64,000 bases of DNA from positions 62,001 through 126,000 of the forward strand of contig DATDQA010000022.1 in the NCBI GenBank assembly GCA_035292505.1, read 5' to 3'. The stretch comes from DATDQA01 sp035292505 (GTDB taxonomy: Bacteria > Bacteroidota > Bacteroidia > Chitinophagales > Saprospiraceae). The position numbers and the translations under genes are program-made. Of this stretch, positions 35,774 through 45,004 are shown piece by piece; the stretch's first letter is position 1, and each line of letters begins with the position of its first letter. The notes below the pieces were generated by a model that saw nothing but the letters and a program-made list of their open reading frames with translations, had not been told where the DNA came from and ran no database searches.

Positions 35774-36894
35774 ACGGCAACCGCGACTTTAGTTGTGATC
35801 ATAGATTCTACAAATTGATCAAACAGGTATCTGGAGTCATGAGGACCCGGTGATGATTCAGGATGAAATTGCACAGAAAAGGCTTTCTTGTTTCTCACCC
35901 GGAGACCTTCTACGGTATTGTCATTGAGATTGACATGCGTTACTTCTATCGTATCCCGATGTGCCTCCACGGAAGCGAACTCCACACCAAATCCATGATT
36001 CTGACTGGTGATTTCACACTTGCCTGTGATGATATTCTTTACAGGGTGATTGATACCACGATGACCATGATGAAGTTTATATGTCCGCACACCCATGGCT
36101 AATGCAAGTATCTGATGCCCCAGGCAAATACCGAATAGCGCTTTATGACTTTTTAATATGTCCTGGGTGGTACGCACTGCATAGTCCATCGCAGCAGGGT
36201 CGCCGGGACCATTGGATAAGAAATATCCATCCGGATTAAATTTCTTCAGCTCTTCAAAAGATGTCCGTGCGGGGAAAACACCGATGTAGCAGTCCCGCGC
36301 GCTGAGGCATCGCAGAATATTTTCTTTAATCCCAAAATCCAGTGCCGCTACCCGATACCTTGCTTGCTCGTTCCCGTAGAAATAGGTTGAAGGCGTACTC
36401 ACCTTTGAGGCAAGCTCAAGGCCTTCCATTTTCGGAGTAGCCTCTAAGAGTGACTGCAACACCCCAACATCTGTATGTTCAGAAGAAATAATGGCATTCA
36501 TCGCGCCACGATGACGAATGTGTCGTACCAATGCCCGTGTATCGATATTGTGGATACAGACAAGCTTCTCTTCTTCAAAATAGGTCTGCAAAGATTGGTC
36601 AGCCAGGGGTCTGCTATAGATATCCGCAAAATTCTTACAAATAAAGCCTGCAATCTGAATCTGTCTTGATTCGACATCTGTGTACCTGATTCCATAGTTT
36701 CCGATGTGGGCATTTGTTGCAACCAGGATTTGGCCATAGTAGGATGGGTCGGTAAAAATCTCCTGATAGCCGGTCATGCCTGTATTAAAGCAAATCTCCC
36801 CGACTGCGGTACCTGTGATCCCGGCTGCTTTTCCGGCAAACAAAGTTCCATCTTCAAGAAGCAGCAGGCAATTTCCTTGTCGTGTCATCTCCAT
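35770..36894 (-). CDS. carA: Carbamoyl-phosphate synthase small subunit
   Basis: CarA is the glutaminase that feeds ammonia to CarB for carbamoyl phosphate, used for arginine and pyrimidines. The 374-residue protein has the N-terminal domain (FNTGMTGYQEIFTDPSYYGQI) and a class I amidotransferase domain with the nucleophile in GICLGHQIL and the His/Glu pair in VQFHPESSPGPHD. carB is not here. Starts at 36894 or at ATG 36888 are both possible. It follows the ribosomal array after a terminator and has its own promoter box. Confidence 0.95.
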   Translation of the reverse strand: MEMTRQGNCLLLLEDGTLFAGKAAGITGTAVGEICFNTGMTGYQEIFTDPSYYGQILVATNAHIGNYGIRYTDVESRQIQIAGFICKNFADIYSRPLADQSLQTYFEEEKLVCIHNIDTRALVRHIRHRGAMNAIISSEHTDVGVLQSLLEATPKMEGLELASKVSTPSTYFYGNEQARYRVAALDFGIKENILRCLSARDCYIGVFPARTSFEELKKFNPDGYFLSNGPGDPAAMDYAVRTTQDILKSHKALFGICLGHQILALAMGVRTYKLHHGHRGINHPVKNIITGKCEITSQNHGFGVEFASVEAHRDTIEVTHVNLNDNTVEGLRVRNKKAFSVQFHPESSPGPHDSRYLFDQFVESMITTKVAVAV

Positions 36895-36901
36895 ATAAAA
36901 T

Positions 36902-36909
36902 CAAATATA
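36902..36909 (-). promoter_or_regulatory. -7 box of carA
   Basis: TATATTTG on the minus strand, seven bases before the carA ATG at 36894. The predicted message has a very short or no leader. Confidence 0.45.
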
Positions 36910-36990
36910 TGTATTGTTCTGAATGCTGTCTTATCCAGCCTAAGTTTCCCGATTTTTCATGTCATCCCATTCTTTCGTCAACGTAAAATG

Positions 36991-37029
36991 AAAAAGGCGG
37001 CACTTCACAGGAAGAACCGCCCTTTTTTG
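36991..37029 (-). terminator. Terminator of the ribosomal protein array
   Basis: On the minus strand an A-rich flank and the stem GGGCGG / CCGCC (loop about 16) are followed by a run of five T, about 30 bases behind the rplQ stop. It separates the rplQ transcript from carA. Confidence 0.78.
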
Positions 37030-37060
37030 AGATATTCGATTCGCAGCCGTTTTGCACTGC

Positions 37061-37561
37061 TTAATTTTCCTCATTTGTGTCATCCGCTACCGATCCGGTT
37101 TCTGCAGGTTTTTCAGTTGTCGCAACAGTTTTGCTCTTACCACGACGTGTTTTCCTCTTTTGAGTTGTCGCAGCTTTTGTGTCAGTACCACCAACGTAAT
37201 CCTGATTGAAATCCACAAATTCAATCATTGCTGTCTCCGCCCCATCCCCGGGCCTTGTCCCTGTACGGATCACCCGGACATATCCGCCAGGTCTCCCGCC
37301 GATTTTTTCACGCACGGGACCGAAGAGTTCCTGGATCGCTTCTTTATTCTCCATGTAGCTAAAGACAGTACGTCTCGCATGCGTCGTATTTGTCTTCGCT
37401 TTGGTGACTAATGGTTCCACATACACCCGGAGCGCCTTTGCTTTCGCCAATGTGGTATTGATGCGTTTGTGAAGAATCAGAGAAGCAGCCATGTTGCTCA
37501 ACAATGCCGCGCGATGGGCTTTCTTGCGTCCGAGATGATTGAATTTTTTCCCGTGTCTCAT
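37061..37561 (-). CDS. rplQ: 50S ribosomal protein L17
   Basis: L17 lies near the peptide exit tunnel. The ATG at 37561 starts the canonical MRHGKKFNHLGRKKAHRAAL. The globular part ends near residue 115 (TAMIEFVDFN). A tail of about 50 residues follows, first Lys/Arg/Thr-rich (QKRKTRRGKSK), then acidic (DDTNEEN). The protein is therefore longer (166 residues) than the ~120-127 of many other bacteria. Last gene of the array. Confidence 0.97.
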   Translation of the reverse strand: MRHGKKFNHLGRKKAHRAALLSNMAASLILHKRINTTLAKAKALRVYVEPLVTKAKTNTTHARRTVFSYMENKEAIQELFGPVREKIGGRPGGYVRVIRTGTRPGDGAETAMIEFVDFNQDYVGGTDTKAATTQKRKTRRGKSKTVATTEKPAETGSVADDTNEEN

Positions 37562-37644
37562 GATTAAACGATATTGTGATCTTCGTGACACCTGGTGCCG
37601 AATATCCCGCACTCATAGGTTATCACATCAATGGATTTTCATGA

Positions 37645-38643
37645 TTAATCCTCGTCCAATTTGTATTTGGAAAGCTCCATACCGAAGGTCAGCCCTTTTG
37701 TCTGGAGCAACTCTTCAATTTCAACAAGTGATTTTTTTCCAAAATTTCTGAACTTCAATAATTCATGTGTATCGTACTTAACTAACTCGCCGAGGGTGTT
37801 TATCTTAGCCGCCTTGAGACAGTTGTATGCACGTACCGAGAGATCGAGATCTTCGAGAGATGTTTTGAGCAACTTTCGCATGTGCAGGATATGCTCATCT
37901 ACGATCGCTTCATCACGACCAATCCCGTCTTCAAATGAAATATTCTCATCCGTGATAAGCATCAGGTGTTGAATCAAAATTCTCGATGCTTCTTTGATTG
38001 CATCTTCCGGGTGAATCGTGCCATCAGTCTCCACTTCAATGGTCAGTTTTTCATAGTCTGTTCTCTGACCAACGCGTGTATTTGAGATCTGATATGCCAC
38101 ATTCTTAATCGGAGTATAAATCGCATCCACAGGAATCACACCTATCGGTGCGTCTGAAGGCAGGCTTTCGTCAGCGGGCAAGTAGCCTCTGCCTTTCGTA
38201 ATTGTGAGCTCAAGCTCCAGATTGACGGAGGGTTCAAGATGACATAAGACGAGATCCGGGTTCATCACCTTGAAGATATTGGTATGTGCCTCGATATCTT
38301 TCGCGCGAAACTCTTCCTTGCCACTGATCGTCAGATAGATTTTTTCTTCCTGAACCTCAGCATCTTTTAAGGTGGGCTTGAGACGCACCTGTTTCAGATT
38401 CAGGATGATATCTACTACATCTTCATGTATACCGCTGATGGTTGAAAACTCATGATCTACACCTGCTATACGGACAGCGGAAATAGCATAACCCTCGAGT
38501 GAAGAGAGAAGGACTCTACGCAAAGAATTTCCTACGGTTTGTCCGAAGCCGGGTTCGAGAGGACGAAATTCGAAAATCCCGCGAAAGTCCGTTGCTTTCT
38601 GGAGGATGATCTTATCCGGTTTCTGGAAGTTCAAGATACTCAT
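37645..38643 (-). CDS. rpoA: DNA-directed RNA polymerase alpha subunit
   Basis: The 332-residue alpha subunit starts the assembly of RNA polymerase. The N-terminal dimerisation domain has FRPLEPGFGQTVGNSLRRVL. The C-terminal domain binds upstream DNA and activators through two helix-hairpin-helix motifs (SVRAYNCLKAAKINTLGELV and LLKFRNFGKKSLVEIEELL). ATG 38643 is preferred over the in-frame GTG two codons earlier. Confidence 0.97.
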   Translation of the reverse strand: MSILNFQKPDKIILQKATDFRGIFEFRPLEPGFGQTVGNSLRRVLLSSLEGYAISAVRIAGVDHEFSTISGIHEDVVDIILNLKQVRLKPTLKDAEVQEEKIYLTISGKEEFRAKDIEAHTNIFKVMNPDLVLCHLEPSVNLELELTITKGRGYLPADESLPSDAPIGVIPVDAIYTPIKNVAYQISNTRVGQRTDYEKLTIEVETDGTIHPEDAIKEASRILIQHLMLITDENISFEDGIGRDEAIVDEHILHMRKLLKTSLEDLDLSVRAYNCLKAAKINTLGELVKYDTHELLKFRNFGKKSLVEIEELLQTKGLTFGMELSKYKLDED

Positions 38644-38710
38644 AGACACTACTGATGTTTATTTTGATAAATCCGCGAAAGGCCGGCATCCCGGCATTTT
38701 TTACGCGCTC

Positions 38711-39322
38711 TTACTTAGAGTACAATTCGACAATCAATTGTTCATTGATCTTTTCAGGGATGTGTTCTCTGTCTGGATACTCGATGAATTTTCCCTCGAA
38801 GCGATCCGGATTCCACTCCAACCAGGGGAATTTGCGGATACTTGATTTCGCACGGACATTGTCACGAACAACATCCAGATTTTGAGATTTTCCACGCACC
38901 GAGATCATGTCCCCGGGTTTTAGTTCATATGAAGGAATATTGGTCAGCACACCGTTTACCAGAATATGCTGATGAGATACTAACTGACGTGCTGCACGAC
39001 GTGTCGGAGCGACTCCCATGCGGAAAATCGTGTTATCGAGTCGCGCTTCCAGGAATTGCAACAGCACCTGACCCGTCACCCCTTTTTTACTGGTGGCCAT
39101 TTCAAACAATTTGCGGAACTGCCGTTCTAATACCCCGTAGGTATATTTCGCTTTCTGCTTTTCCAGGAGTTGCAGCGCATAATCAGATCTTTGCTTTCTG
39201 CGACGAGTGGGGCCATGTTGTCCAGGGCCGTATTTTTTACGGTCGAAGATCTTATCCTCGCCATAGATCTGTTCACCGAGAGCTCTCGCTTTTTTAGATC
39301 TGGGCCCTATATACCTTGCCAT
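38711..39322 (-). CDS. rpsD: 30S ribosomal protein S4
   Basis: S4 is a primary 16S rRNA-binding protein that nucleates assembly of the 30S body. The 203-residue protein has the S4 RNA-binding domain in the middle (MGVAPTRRAARQLVSHQHILVNG). The N-terminus (YIGPRSKKARALGEQIYG) has no cysteines, so this is the zinc-free form. It sits between rpsK and rpoA. Confidence 0.97.
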   Translation of the reverse strand: MARYIGPRSKKARALGEQIYGEDKIFDRKKYGPGQHGPTRRRKQRSDYALQLLEKQKAKYTYGVLERQFRKLFEMATSKKGVTGQVLLQFLEARLDNTIFRMGVAPTRRAARQLVSHQHILVNGVLTNIPSYELKPGDMISVRGKSQNLDVVRDNVRAKSSIRKFPWLEWNPDRFEGKFIEYPDREHIPEKINEQLIVELYSK

Positions 39323-39364
39323 TTGTTATTCTCTTTTCAGTTCAAGTAAAATGAATGAGATGGG

Positions 39365-39754
39365 TTACACTCTGCGTTTTTTAGGTGGCCTGCATCCATT
39401 ATGCGGAATGGGAGTCAGATCTTGTATTTTAGTTACTCTCAGACCTGCTACATCGATTGCACGGATTGCAGCTTCGCGTCCTGATCCGGGACCTTTCACG
39501 AAGATTTGTACGTTGCGCATACCCGCATCAAACGCTTGTTGTGCTGCAGTATTGGCAGCCATCTGTGCTGCATAGGGAGTATTCTTTTTAGATCCCTTGA
39601 AGCCGGCTTTACCAGCACTGGCCCATGATACAACCTGACCCTGCCTGTTACATACAGAGACAATGATATTGTTAAAGGAGGCCTGAATATATACCATGCC
39701 ATCCGGATCCACTTTGACTTTCCTCTTCTTTGCTGCCTTCTTGACTTTTGACAT
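39365..39754 (-). CDS. rpsK: 30S ribosomal protein S11
   Basis: S11 lines the mRNA exit region of the platform. The 129-residue protein shows VYIQASFNNIIVSV, GPGSGREAAIRAI and the invariant C-terminal IPHNGCRPPKKRRV. Confidence 0.97.
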   Translation of the reverse strand: MSKVKKAAKKRKVKVDPDGMVYIQASFNNIIVSVCNRQGQVVSWASAGKAGFKGSKKNTPYAAQMAANTAAQQAFDAGMRNVQIFVKGPGSGREAAIRAIDVAGLRVTKIQDLTPIPHNGCRPPKKRRV

Positions 39755-39787
39755 TTGGTATGCTTACTATTGATGATTACTTAGGGA

Positions 39788-40165
39788 TTACTTCGTTGCT
39801 TTCTTCTTATTGGCAACCGTCTTTTTCTTGCCTTTACGCGTGCGGGCATTTGTGCGGGTGCGTTGTCCACGTACGGGTAAGCCTTTGCGATGCCTTAATC
39901 CACGATAACACCCAATATCCATCAGCCGTTTAATGTTCAATTGAACTTCGCTTCTCAGCTCACCCTCTACCGTGAGTTCTTCCTGAATGTAACTGGCAAT
40001 GGAACGGACATTTTCATCCGTCCATTCATTGACTTTCACATTTTCATCAATGGAAGCTTTGCTGAGGATGTTTTGTGCTGTGGACTTGCCAATACCATAG
40101 ATGTATTGAAGCCCAATCACTCCTCGCTTCATTCTTGGAAGATCAACTCCTGCAATCCTTGCCAT
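39788..40165 (-). CDS. rpsM: 30S ribosomal protein S13
   Basis: S13 in the 30S head contacts the P-site tRNA and the large subunit. The 125-residue protein starts MARIAGVDLPRMKRGVIGL, has YIYGIGKSTAQNIL, and ends in a lysine/arginine-rich tail (NARTRKGKKKTVANKKKATK) that reaches the P-site tRNA. Confidence 0.97.
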   Translation of the reverse strand: MARIAGVDLPRMKRGVIGLQYIYGIGKSTAQNILSKASIDENVKVNEWTDENVRSIASYIQEELTVEGELRSEVQLNIKRLMDIGCYRGLRHRKGLPVRGQRTRTNARTRKGKKKTVANKKKATK

Positions 40166-40192
40166 AACCTGAATTTTCTCCTATATCAGAGA

Positions 40193-40309
40193 TTAACCCT
40201 GACGTTGTTTAAACTTTGGAGTTTTTTTGTTGATGATATACAACTTGCCCTTACGTTTTACAATTTTGCAATCCGCTGAGCGCTTTTTAATCGATGCTCT
40301 TACCTTCAT
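40193..40309 (-). CDS. rpmJ: 50S ribosomal protein L36 (zinc-free form)
   Basis: This 38-residue protein starts MKVRASIKKRSADCK and ends FKQRQG. Of the four zinc ligands (three Cys, one His) of the classical form only one cysteine remains, so it cannot hold zinc in the usual way. It lies between infA and rpsM, the standard Bacteroidota position. Confidence 0.95.
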   Translation of the reverse strand: MKVRASIKKRSADCKIVKRKGKLYIINKKTPKFKQRQG

Positions 40310-40321
40310 TGGTACAGATCT

Positions 40322-40540
40322 TTACTTGTATCGATACGTAATCCGTCCCCGAGACAAATCATAGGGGGACATCTCTACCGCTACCTTATCCCCGGGCAAT
40401 ATCCGGATGTAGTGCATCCGCATCTTTCCCGAAATCGTGGCAAGGAGCACGTGATCGTTCTCCAACCTTACCCGAAACATGGCATTTGACAGCGCTTCCT
40501 CGATGATTCCATCCTGTTTGATAAGCTGCTGCTTAGCCAT
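40322..40540 (-). CDS. infA: Translation initiation factor IF-1
   Basis: IF-1 occupies the A site of the 30S subunit during initiation. The 72-residue single OB-fold protein (ATG 40540) has IEEALSNAMFRVRLEN, GKMRMHYIRILPGDKV and the C-terminal SPYDLSRGRITYRYK. It follows map after 24 bases. Confidence 0.97.
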   Translation of the reverse strand: MAKQQLIKQDGIIEEALSNAMFRVRLENDHVLLATISGKMRMHYIRILPGDKVAVEMSPYDLSRGRITYRYK

Positions 40541-40564
40541 TTTCAAATTTTGGAGTGCAAATAT

Positions 40565-41422
40565 CTACTTTTTTAACGAAGTTTTACTGATTTCAACGTT
40601 ATTTTTGGCCGCTGCTTCAATGCCCGTATGGTCTGAAAGGATATCAGCCCTCTCCTTCCGCACCACCACCGTGTGTTCGAAATGGGCTGAGGGTTTGCGG
40701 TCCCGGGCGCTGACGGTCCAGCCATCCTTCGCCTGCACCACTTCTTTCCTTCCAAGGTTGATCATTGGCTCGATTGCGATAACCAAGCCGTCCTTAAGCA
40801 CAATTCCAGTGCCCCGACGACCGTAATTTGGGACTTCAGGAGGTTCGTGAAGATTTCTGCCGACACCGTGTCCAACGAGTTCCCGGACAACTGAGAAATG
40901 ATGCACCCGTTCGCATAAATTCTGAATTGCATATCCAATGTCGCCAAGCCTCTTGCCGGCTACTGCCTGTTCAATCCCAAGGTACAAGGCCTCATGTGTT
41001 ACTTCCAGCAACTTCCGGACATTGTCAGCTATCTCACCAAGAGGGAAAGTATATGCCGCATCTCCGTAATATCCATTGTGATATACTCCGCAATCTACTG
41101 AGACGATATCCCCGTCTGCAAATTCCGTATCTCCAGGAATTCCATGGACAACACCTTCATTTACGGAGATGCAAAGGGTGGCAGGAAAATCCCGATACCC
41201 TTTGAAACCGGGTTTCGCCTGATTGTCACGAATGAGCTCTTCTGCTTCCTTATCCAACAGACGACCCGTTATCCCCGGTTTGAGTCGTCCGGCAACATGA
41301 GCGAGAGTTTTACATACGAGCAGACAGTTTGCACGGATGATCTCGACTTCCTCATCAGTCTTGTAATAGATCCGATCCTGAGCAGGAGCAGAATTGGTGG
41401 TAGAAGAAATAGAGCGCAGCAT
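40565..41422 (-). CDS. map: Methionine aminopeptidase, type I
   Basis: It removes the initiator methionine from nascent proteins. The 285-residue protein has a ~15-residue N-terminal extension before the core (YYKTDEEVEIIRANCLLV). The metal ligands of the pita-bread fold are the Asp in VSVDCGVYHNGYYGDAAYTF, His in VGHGVGRNLHEPPEV and Glu in VIAIEPMINLG and near EHTVVV. It starts eight bases behind secY. Confidence 0.95.
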   Translation of the reverse strand: MLRSISSTTNSAPAQDRIYYKTDEEVEIIRANCLLVCKTLAHVAGRLKPGITGRLLDKEAEELIRDNQAKPGFKGYRDFPATLCISVNEGVVHGIPGDTEFADGDIVSVDCGVYHNGYYGDAAYTFPLGEIADNVRKLLEVTHEALYLGIEQAVAGKRLGDIGYAIQNLCERVHHFSVVRELVGHGVGRNLHEPPEVPNYGRRGTGIVLKDGLVIAIEPMINLGRKEVVQAKDGWTVSARDRKPSAHFEHTVVVRKERADILSDHTGIEAAAKNNVEISKTSLKK

Positions 41423-41430
41423 ACCCTCTA

Positions 41431-42789
41431 TTACATTGGAGCGCCAATACCCTGCACATTGCTACGACCTTTCAACTTTCCAGATTTGACCAATCCATCA
41501 TACTTGCGCATGAGAAGATGGCTCTCAATCTGCTGAAGCGTATCCAGCACAACACCGACGAGAATGAGCAAAGAAGTCCCCCCGAAGAAAACTGCAAATG
41601 CCTGGTTGACACCAAAAGCATATGCAAATGCCGGGATGACAGTGATAAATCCGAGAAAAATTGATCCCGGCAATGTCACCCTTGTCGTTACATTATCGAT
41701 GAAGTCCGCAGTATCTTTTCCAGGCTTAATGCCCGGGATGAACGCATTCTGACGTTTCAGGTAGTCCGCATACTGCTGAGGGTTTACCAGCAGCGCTGTA
41801 TAGATATAGGTAAAGAACACAACGAGAATAAATGAAATCACACTGGATAAAAAAGAAAATGGCGCTGATAGCTGTGCTACGATGCCTCCGGACAATTGGG
41901 ATGCGTCGCTGACAAAATACTGCGCAACAGTCAGGGGAAGGAACATCAATGCCTGTGCAAAAATGATCGGCATTACACCAGCAGCATTTACTTTTAAAGG
42001 AATGTAATCGCGTACACCTGCCTGCGGAATATTCTGATTTCCACGCCCTACCATCCGTTTGGCAAACTGAATCGGAATGCGACGAATGGCCTGGACAATT
42101 GCGATAGTGACAAGGGTGACAACAAAGAATGCCGCCAACTCCAAAACAAAAAGAAATAATCCGCTTGCACCAAGACGTGCTGTAAACTCAAAAATCAAGG
42201 CCTGAGGCAGCCTCGCGATAATCCCAATCATGATCAACAAGGATATTCCGTTTCCAATGCCTCGATCCGTAATACGCTCCCCAAGCCACATTGCGAAGAT
42301 GGTTCCGGTGGATAAAATAATGATACTTGCCAACCAGAAAATACCAGGAGAAACGTTTGGATCCACAGCGTTCATCCCCTGTACATAGGACAGATACGCA
42401 CCACCTTGAACAAGGGTGATAGCCACAGTCAACAGTCTCGTGATCTGACTGATCTTCTTACGACCAGATTCACCTTCCTGTTGCTGAAGCCTTTGAAAAT
42501 ACGGTACGGCAAAGCCAAGAAGTTGTACGATAATCGAAGCGGTGATGTAGGGCATTATTCCCAGCGCGAAAATCGCAGCATTACCAAAAGCACCACCCGT
42601 AAATACATTGATCAGGCTTAGCAAGTCATTCCCTCCAAGTGAAGCCTGGAGAGCATCTGGATTCACACCAGGTAAAACGATAAATGATCCCAAGCGAAAG
42701 ACTGCGAGCAATCCCAACGTATAAAGAATACGCTGCCGCAGTTCTTTGATGTTCCAGATATTCTTGAGAGTATCAATAAATTTTTTCAT
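41431..42789 (-). CDS. secY: Preprotein translocase subunit SecY
   Basis: SecY is the channel of the general secretion system in the inner membrane, the first step for every signal-peptide protein in the window. The 452-residue protein has ten transmembrane helices, a plug-like region after helix 1 (LPGVNPDALQASLGGNDLL), LGIMPYITASIIVQLL and the C-terminal LMRKYDGLVKSGKLKGR. It lies between rplO and map, as usual. Confidence 0.97.
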   Translation of the reverse strand: MKKFIDTLKNIWNIKELRQRILYTLGLLAVFRLGSFIVLPGVNPDALQASLGGNDLLSLINVFTGGAFGNAAIFALGIMPYITASIIVQLLGFAVPYFQRLQQQEGESGRKKISQITRLLTVAITLVQGGAYLSYVQGMNAVDPNVSPGIFWLASIIILSTGTIFAMWLGERITDRGIGNGISLLIMIGIIARLPQALIFEFTARLGASGLFLFVLELAAFFVVTLVTIAIVQAIRRIPIQFAKRMVGRGNQNIPQAGVRDYIPLKVNAAGVMPIIFAQALMFLPLTVAQYFVSDASQLSGGIVAQLSAPFSFLSSVISFILVVFFTYIYTALLVNPQQYADYLKRQNAFIPGIKPGKDTADFIDNVTTRVTLPGSIFLGFITVIPAFAYAFGVNQAFAVFFGGTSLLILVGVVLDTLQQIESHLLMRKYDGLVKSGKLKGRSNVQGIGAPM

Positions 42790-42795
42790 CGATAA

Positions 42796-43245
42796 TTATT
42801 GTACGATGGTAATGATGCCCCCCTTACCTTCGATGGCTGAACGCGCGGAGGCAGAAACTGCATGTGCTTCAACAGCGACAGAATCCGTAAGCTCGCCCCG
42901 GCCGAGAATTTTTACCAAGTCCCGTTTCTTGATATAGTTTGTCTTTCGTAACAAATCAAGAGTGACGGTCTTTACGCCATTCTTCGTCGCAAATGACTGA
43001 AGCTGATCAAGATTGATACCAACAAAATATGTCTTATTCGGTGAATTGAAACCAACTTTAGGGATGCGCATTTGCAATGGCATCTGACCACCTTCATGAT
43101 GCCGCTTTTTACTGTACCCCGATCTCGATTGCTGACCTTTATGTCCTTTCGTGGAAGTTCCACCATGACCTGAACCCTGGCCACGTGCAATTCGTTTGCC
43201 TTTCTTTATTGAACCGGGAGCAGGAGTAAGATTGTGCAATTCCAT
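42796..43245 (-). CDS. rplO: 50S ribosomal protein L15
   Basis: L15 is a late 50S assembly protein. The 149-residue protein starts MELHNLTPAPGSIKKGKRIA with the glycine-rich extension RGQGSGHGGTSTKGHKGQ that threads into 23S rRNA, and a globular C-terminal half. Confidence 0.97.
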   Translation of the reverse strand: MELHNLTPAPGSIKKGKRIARGQGSGHGGTSTKGHKGQQSRSGYSKKRHHEGGQMPLQMRIPKVGFNSPNKTYFVGINLDQLQSFATKNGVKTVTLDLLRKTNYIKKRDLVKILGRGELTDSVAVEAHAVSASARSAIEGKGGIITIVQ

Positions 43246-43271
43246 TTCTACATCGAGTTTACATTCACCAA

Positions 43272-43457
43272 TTAAGACGAAATCTTATCAACGCGCACGA
43301 GATGACCGACGATATCGAGCATCCCCAGGATTTGCCTGGAATCCTCATGCTCCACAGTCTGACTGATTTTACGCAATCCCAATGCGTGCAATGTATCTTT
43401 CTGTCTTTTCGGTCGATCGATCGGACTTTTTATTTGAGTGATTCTGAGCTTTGCCAT
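43272..43457 (-). CDS. rpmD: 50S ribosomal protein L30
   Basis: A 61-residue protein, normal in length. It shows LRITQIKSPIDRPKRQKDTL and HALGLRKISQTVEHED. It lies between rplO and rpsE. Confidence 0.95.
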   Translation of the reverse strand: MAKLRITQIKSPIDRPKRQKDTLHALGLRKISQTVEHEDSRQILGMLDIVGHLVRVDKISS

Positions 43458-43486
43458 GATATCAGTCTGATGCTTCGTGTATGATT

Positions 43487-44002
43487 TTAACCCTGGAATA
43501 ATTTGGTCATAGAGATTCCACGCTGAGCAGCCACTTCTTTAGGACTGCGGAGTTTCTGGAGTGCATCCATTGTCGCTTTCACCACATTATGCGGATTTGA
43601 TGATCCCATCGATTTTGCAAGTACATTGTGCACCCCGGCGATCTCAAGTACTGCGCGCATTGCCCCACCTGCAATGACACCGGTACCATCAGCAGCAGGT
43701 TTAATGAGCACTCTGCCCGCACCGTACTTTCCATTTTGTGGATGTGGAATTGTGCCTTTATGCAACGGTACGCGGATAAGATCTTTTTTAGCATCATCAA
43801 CTGCTTTTGAAATAGCCTCTGTGACATCCCTTGCTTTCCCCAATCCATGTCCAACGGTACCTTGACCGTCACCGACCACAACAATAGCCGAAAAACTAAA
43901 GGTACGGCCACCCTTTGTCACTTTGGCGACTCGATTCAGTGAGACGAGCTTTTCCTGCAGCTCAGTCTCAGTTGGCTTCACCCTTGTCACTGCTTTTGCC
44001 AT
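43487..44002 (-). CDS. rpsE: 30S ribosomal protein S5
   Basis: S5 acts at the mRNA entry site and affects decoding accuracy. The 171-residue protein has the N-terminal double-stranded-RNA-binding-like fold (RVAKVTKGGRTFSFSAIVVV), GDGQGTVGHGLGKARDV, and the C-terminal fold with AGVHNVLAKSMGSSNPHNVV. Confidence 0.97.
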   Translation of the reverse strand: MAKAVTRVKPTETELQEKLVSLNRVAKVTKGGRTFSFSAIVVVGDGQGTVGHGLGKARDVTEAISKAVDDAKKDLIRVPLHKGTIPHPQNGKYGAGRVLIKPAADGTGVIAGGAMRAVLEIAGVHNVLAKSMGSSNPHNVVKATMDALQKLRSPKEVAAQRGISMTKLFQG

Positions 44003-44036
44003 CAGTTGTATTCTGTTTGTTCTATTTGCTGTTAAA

Positions 44037-44390
44037 TTAAAACTTCAGTCCTTTTTCACGAGCACCCTCTGCCAGAGCTTTGACGCGGCCGTGATAGATA
44101 TATCCACCCCGATCAAAGACCACAGAGTCAATATTCAGGTCTAAGGCGCGCTGTCCGATCAACTGACCGACGGTTTTTGCACGTTCTGTCTTATTGCCAC
44201 CTGCCTGAAGGCTCTCATCGGATGAACTTGCAGCAGCCAATGTTTTGCCATTCAGATCGTCGATGAGTTGACAATAAATTTCCTTATTACTACGAAAGAC
44301 AGAAAGGCGTGGCTTGTTTGCACTACCCCTGATTTTATGACGAATCCGATACCGGATCCGTTGTCTCTTTTCTATTTTATCGAAACTCAT
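44037..44390 (-). CDS. rplR: 50S ribosomal protein L18
   Basis: L18 binds 5S rRNA together with L5. The 117-residue protein has the basic N-terminus (KRQRIRYRIRHKIRGSANKP), RLSVFRSNKEIYCQLIDD and the C-terminal FDRGGYIYHGRVKALAEGAR. Confidence 0.97.
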   Translation of the reverse strand: MSFDKIEKRQRIRYRIRHKIRGSANKPRLSVFRSNKEIYCQLIDDLNGKTLAAASSSDESLQAGGNKTERAKTVGQLIGQRALDLNIDSVVFDRGGYIYHGRVKALAEGAREKGLKF

Positions 44391-44401
44391 AGCTCAAACA
44401 A

Positions 44402-44956
44402 TTATTTGCCGGCTGTTTTACCAGCTTTCCTACGTAAGACTTCGGTAGAGTATTTAATCCCCTTCCCTTTATATGGCTCGGGCTTTCTGAGAGATCTGAT
44501 TTTTGCTGCAATCTGACCCAACAATTGCTTCTCAGGACTTTCGAGGCGAATTGTAGGATTTGATCCTTTTTCCGTCTTCGTCATGACCTTGACTTCATCG
44601 GGTATATACATCATGATCGGGTGAGAAAAACCGACGGAGATTTCCAGTAGATTTCCTGCATTGCTGATACGATATCCAACCCCGACCAACTCAAGTTCTT
44701 TCACAAATCCTTTATGTACTCCTTCCACCATATTTGCCAGTACAGAGCGATACATTCCGTGCATCGCTTTATGACGCTTCTGATCCGTTGGCCGTTCAAT
44801 CCTGATCGTATCATCCTGCACAGAAACCTTGATATCAGGATGTACTTCCTGAGTCAGGACACCTTTCGGGCCTTTGACACTCACCAGGTTGTTCTGACTG
44901 ATGTCAATCTTCACCCCTGCAGGAATTTGTATCAGTGCGTTACCTATTCTAGACAT
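44402..44956 (-). CDS. rplF: 50S ribosomal protein L6
   Basis: L6 lies beside the sarcin-ricin loop and the factor-binding site. The 184-residue protein (ATG 44956, MSRIGNALIQIPAGV) has two repeated folds and the conserved LRKPEPYKGKGIKY near the C-terminus. The nine extra upstream codons of the open frame are not used. Confidence 0.96.
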   Translation of the reverse strand: MSRIGNALIQIPAGVKIDISQNNLVSVKGPKGVLTQEVHPDIKVSVQDDTIRIERPTDQKRHKAMHGMYRSVLANMVEGVHKGFVKELELVGVGYRISNAGNLLEISVGFSHPIMMYIPDEVKVMTKTEKGSNPTIRLESPEKQLLGQIAAKIRSLRKPEPYKGKGIKYSTEVLRRKAGKTAGK

Positions 44957-45004
44957 TTCAATTGGATTTAACCAATGATGCAATACAATATCATCGAGAT
45001 TCTA

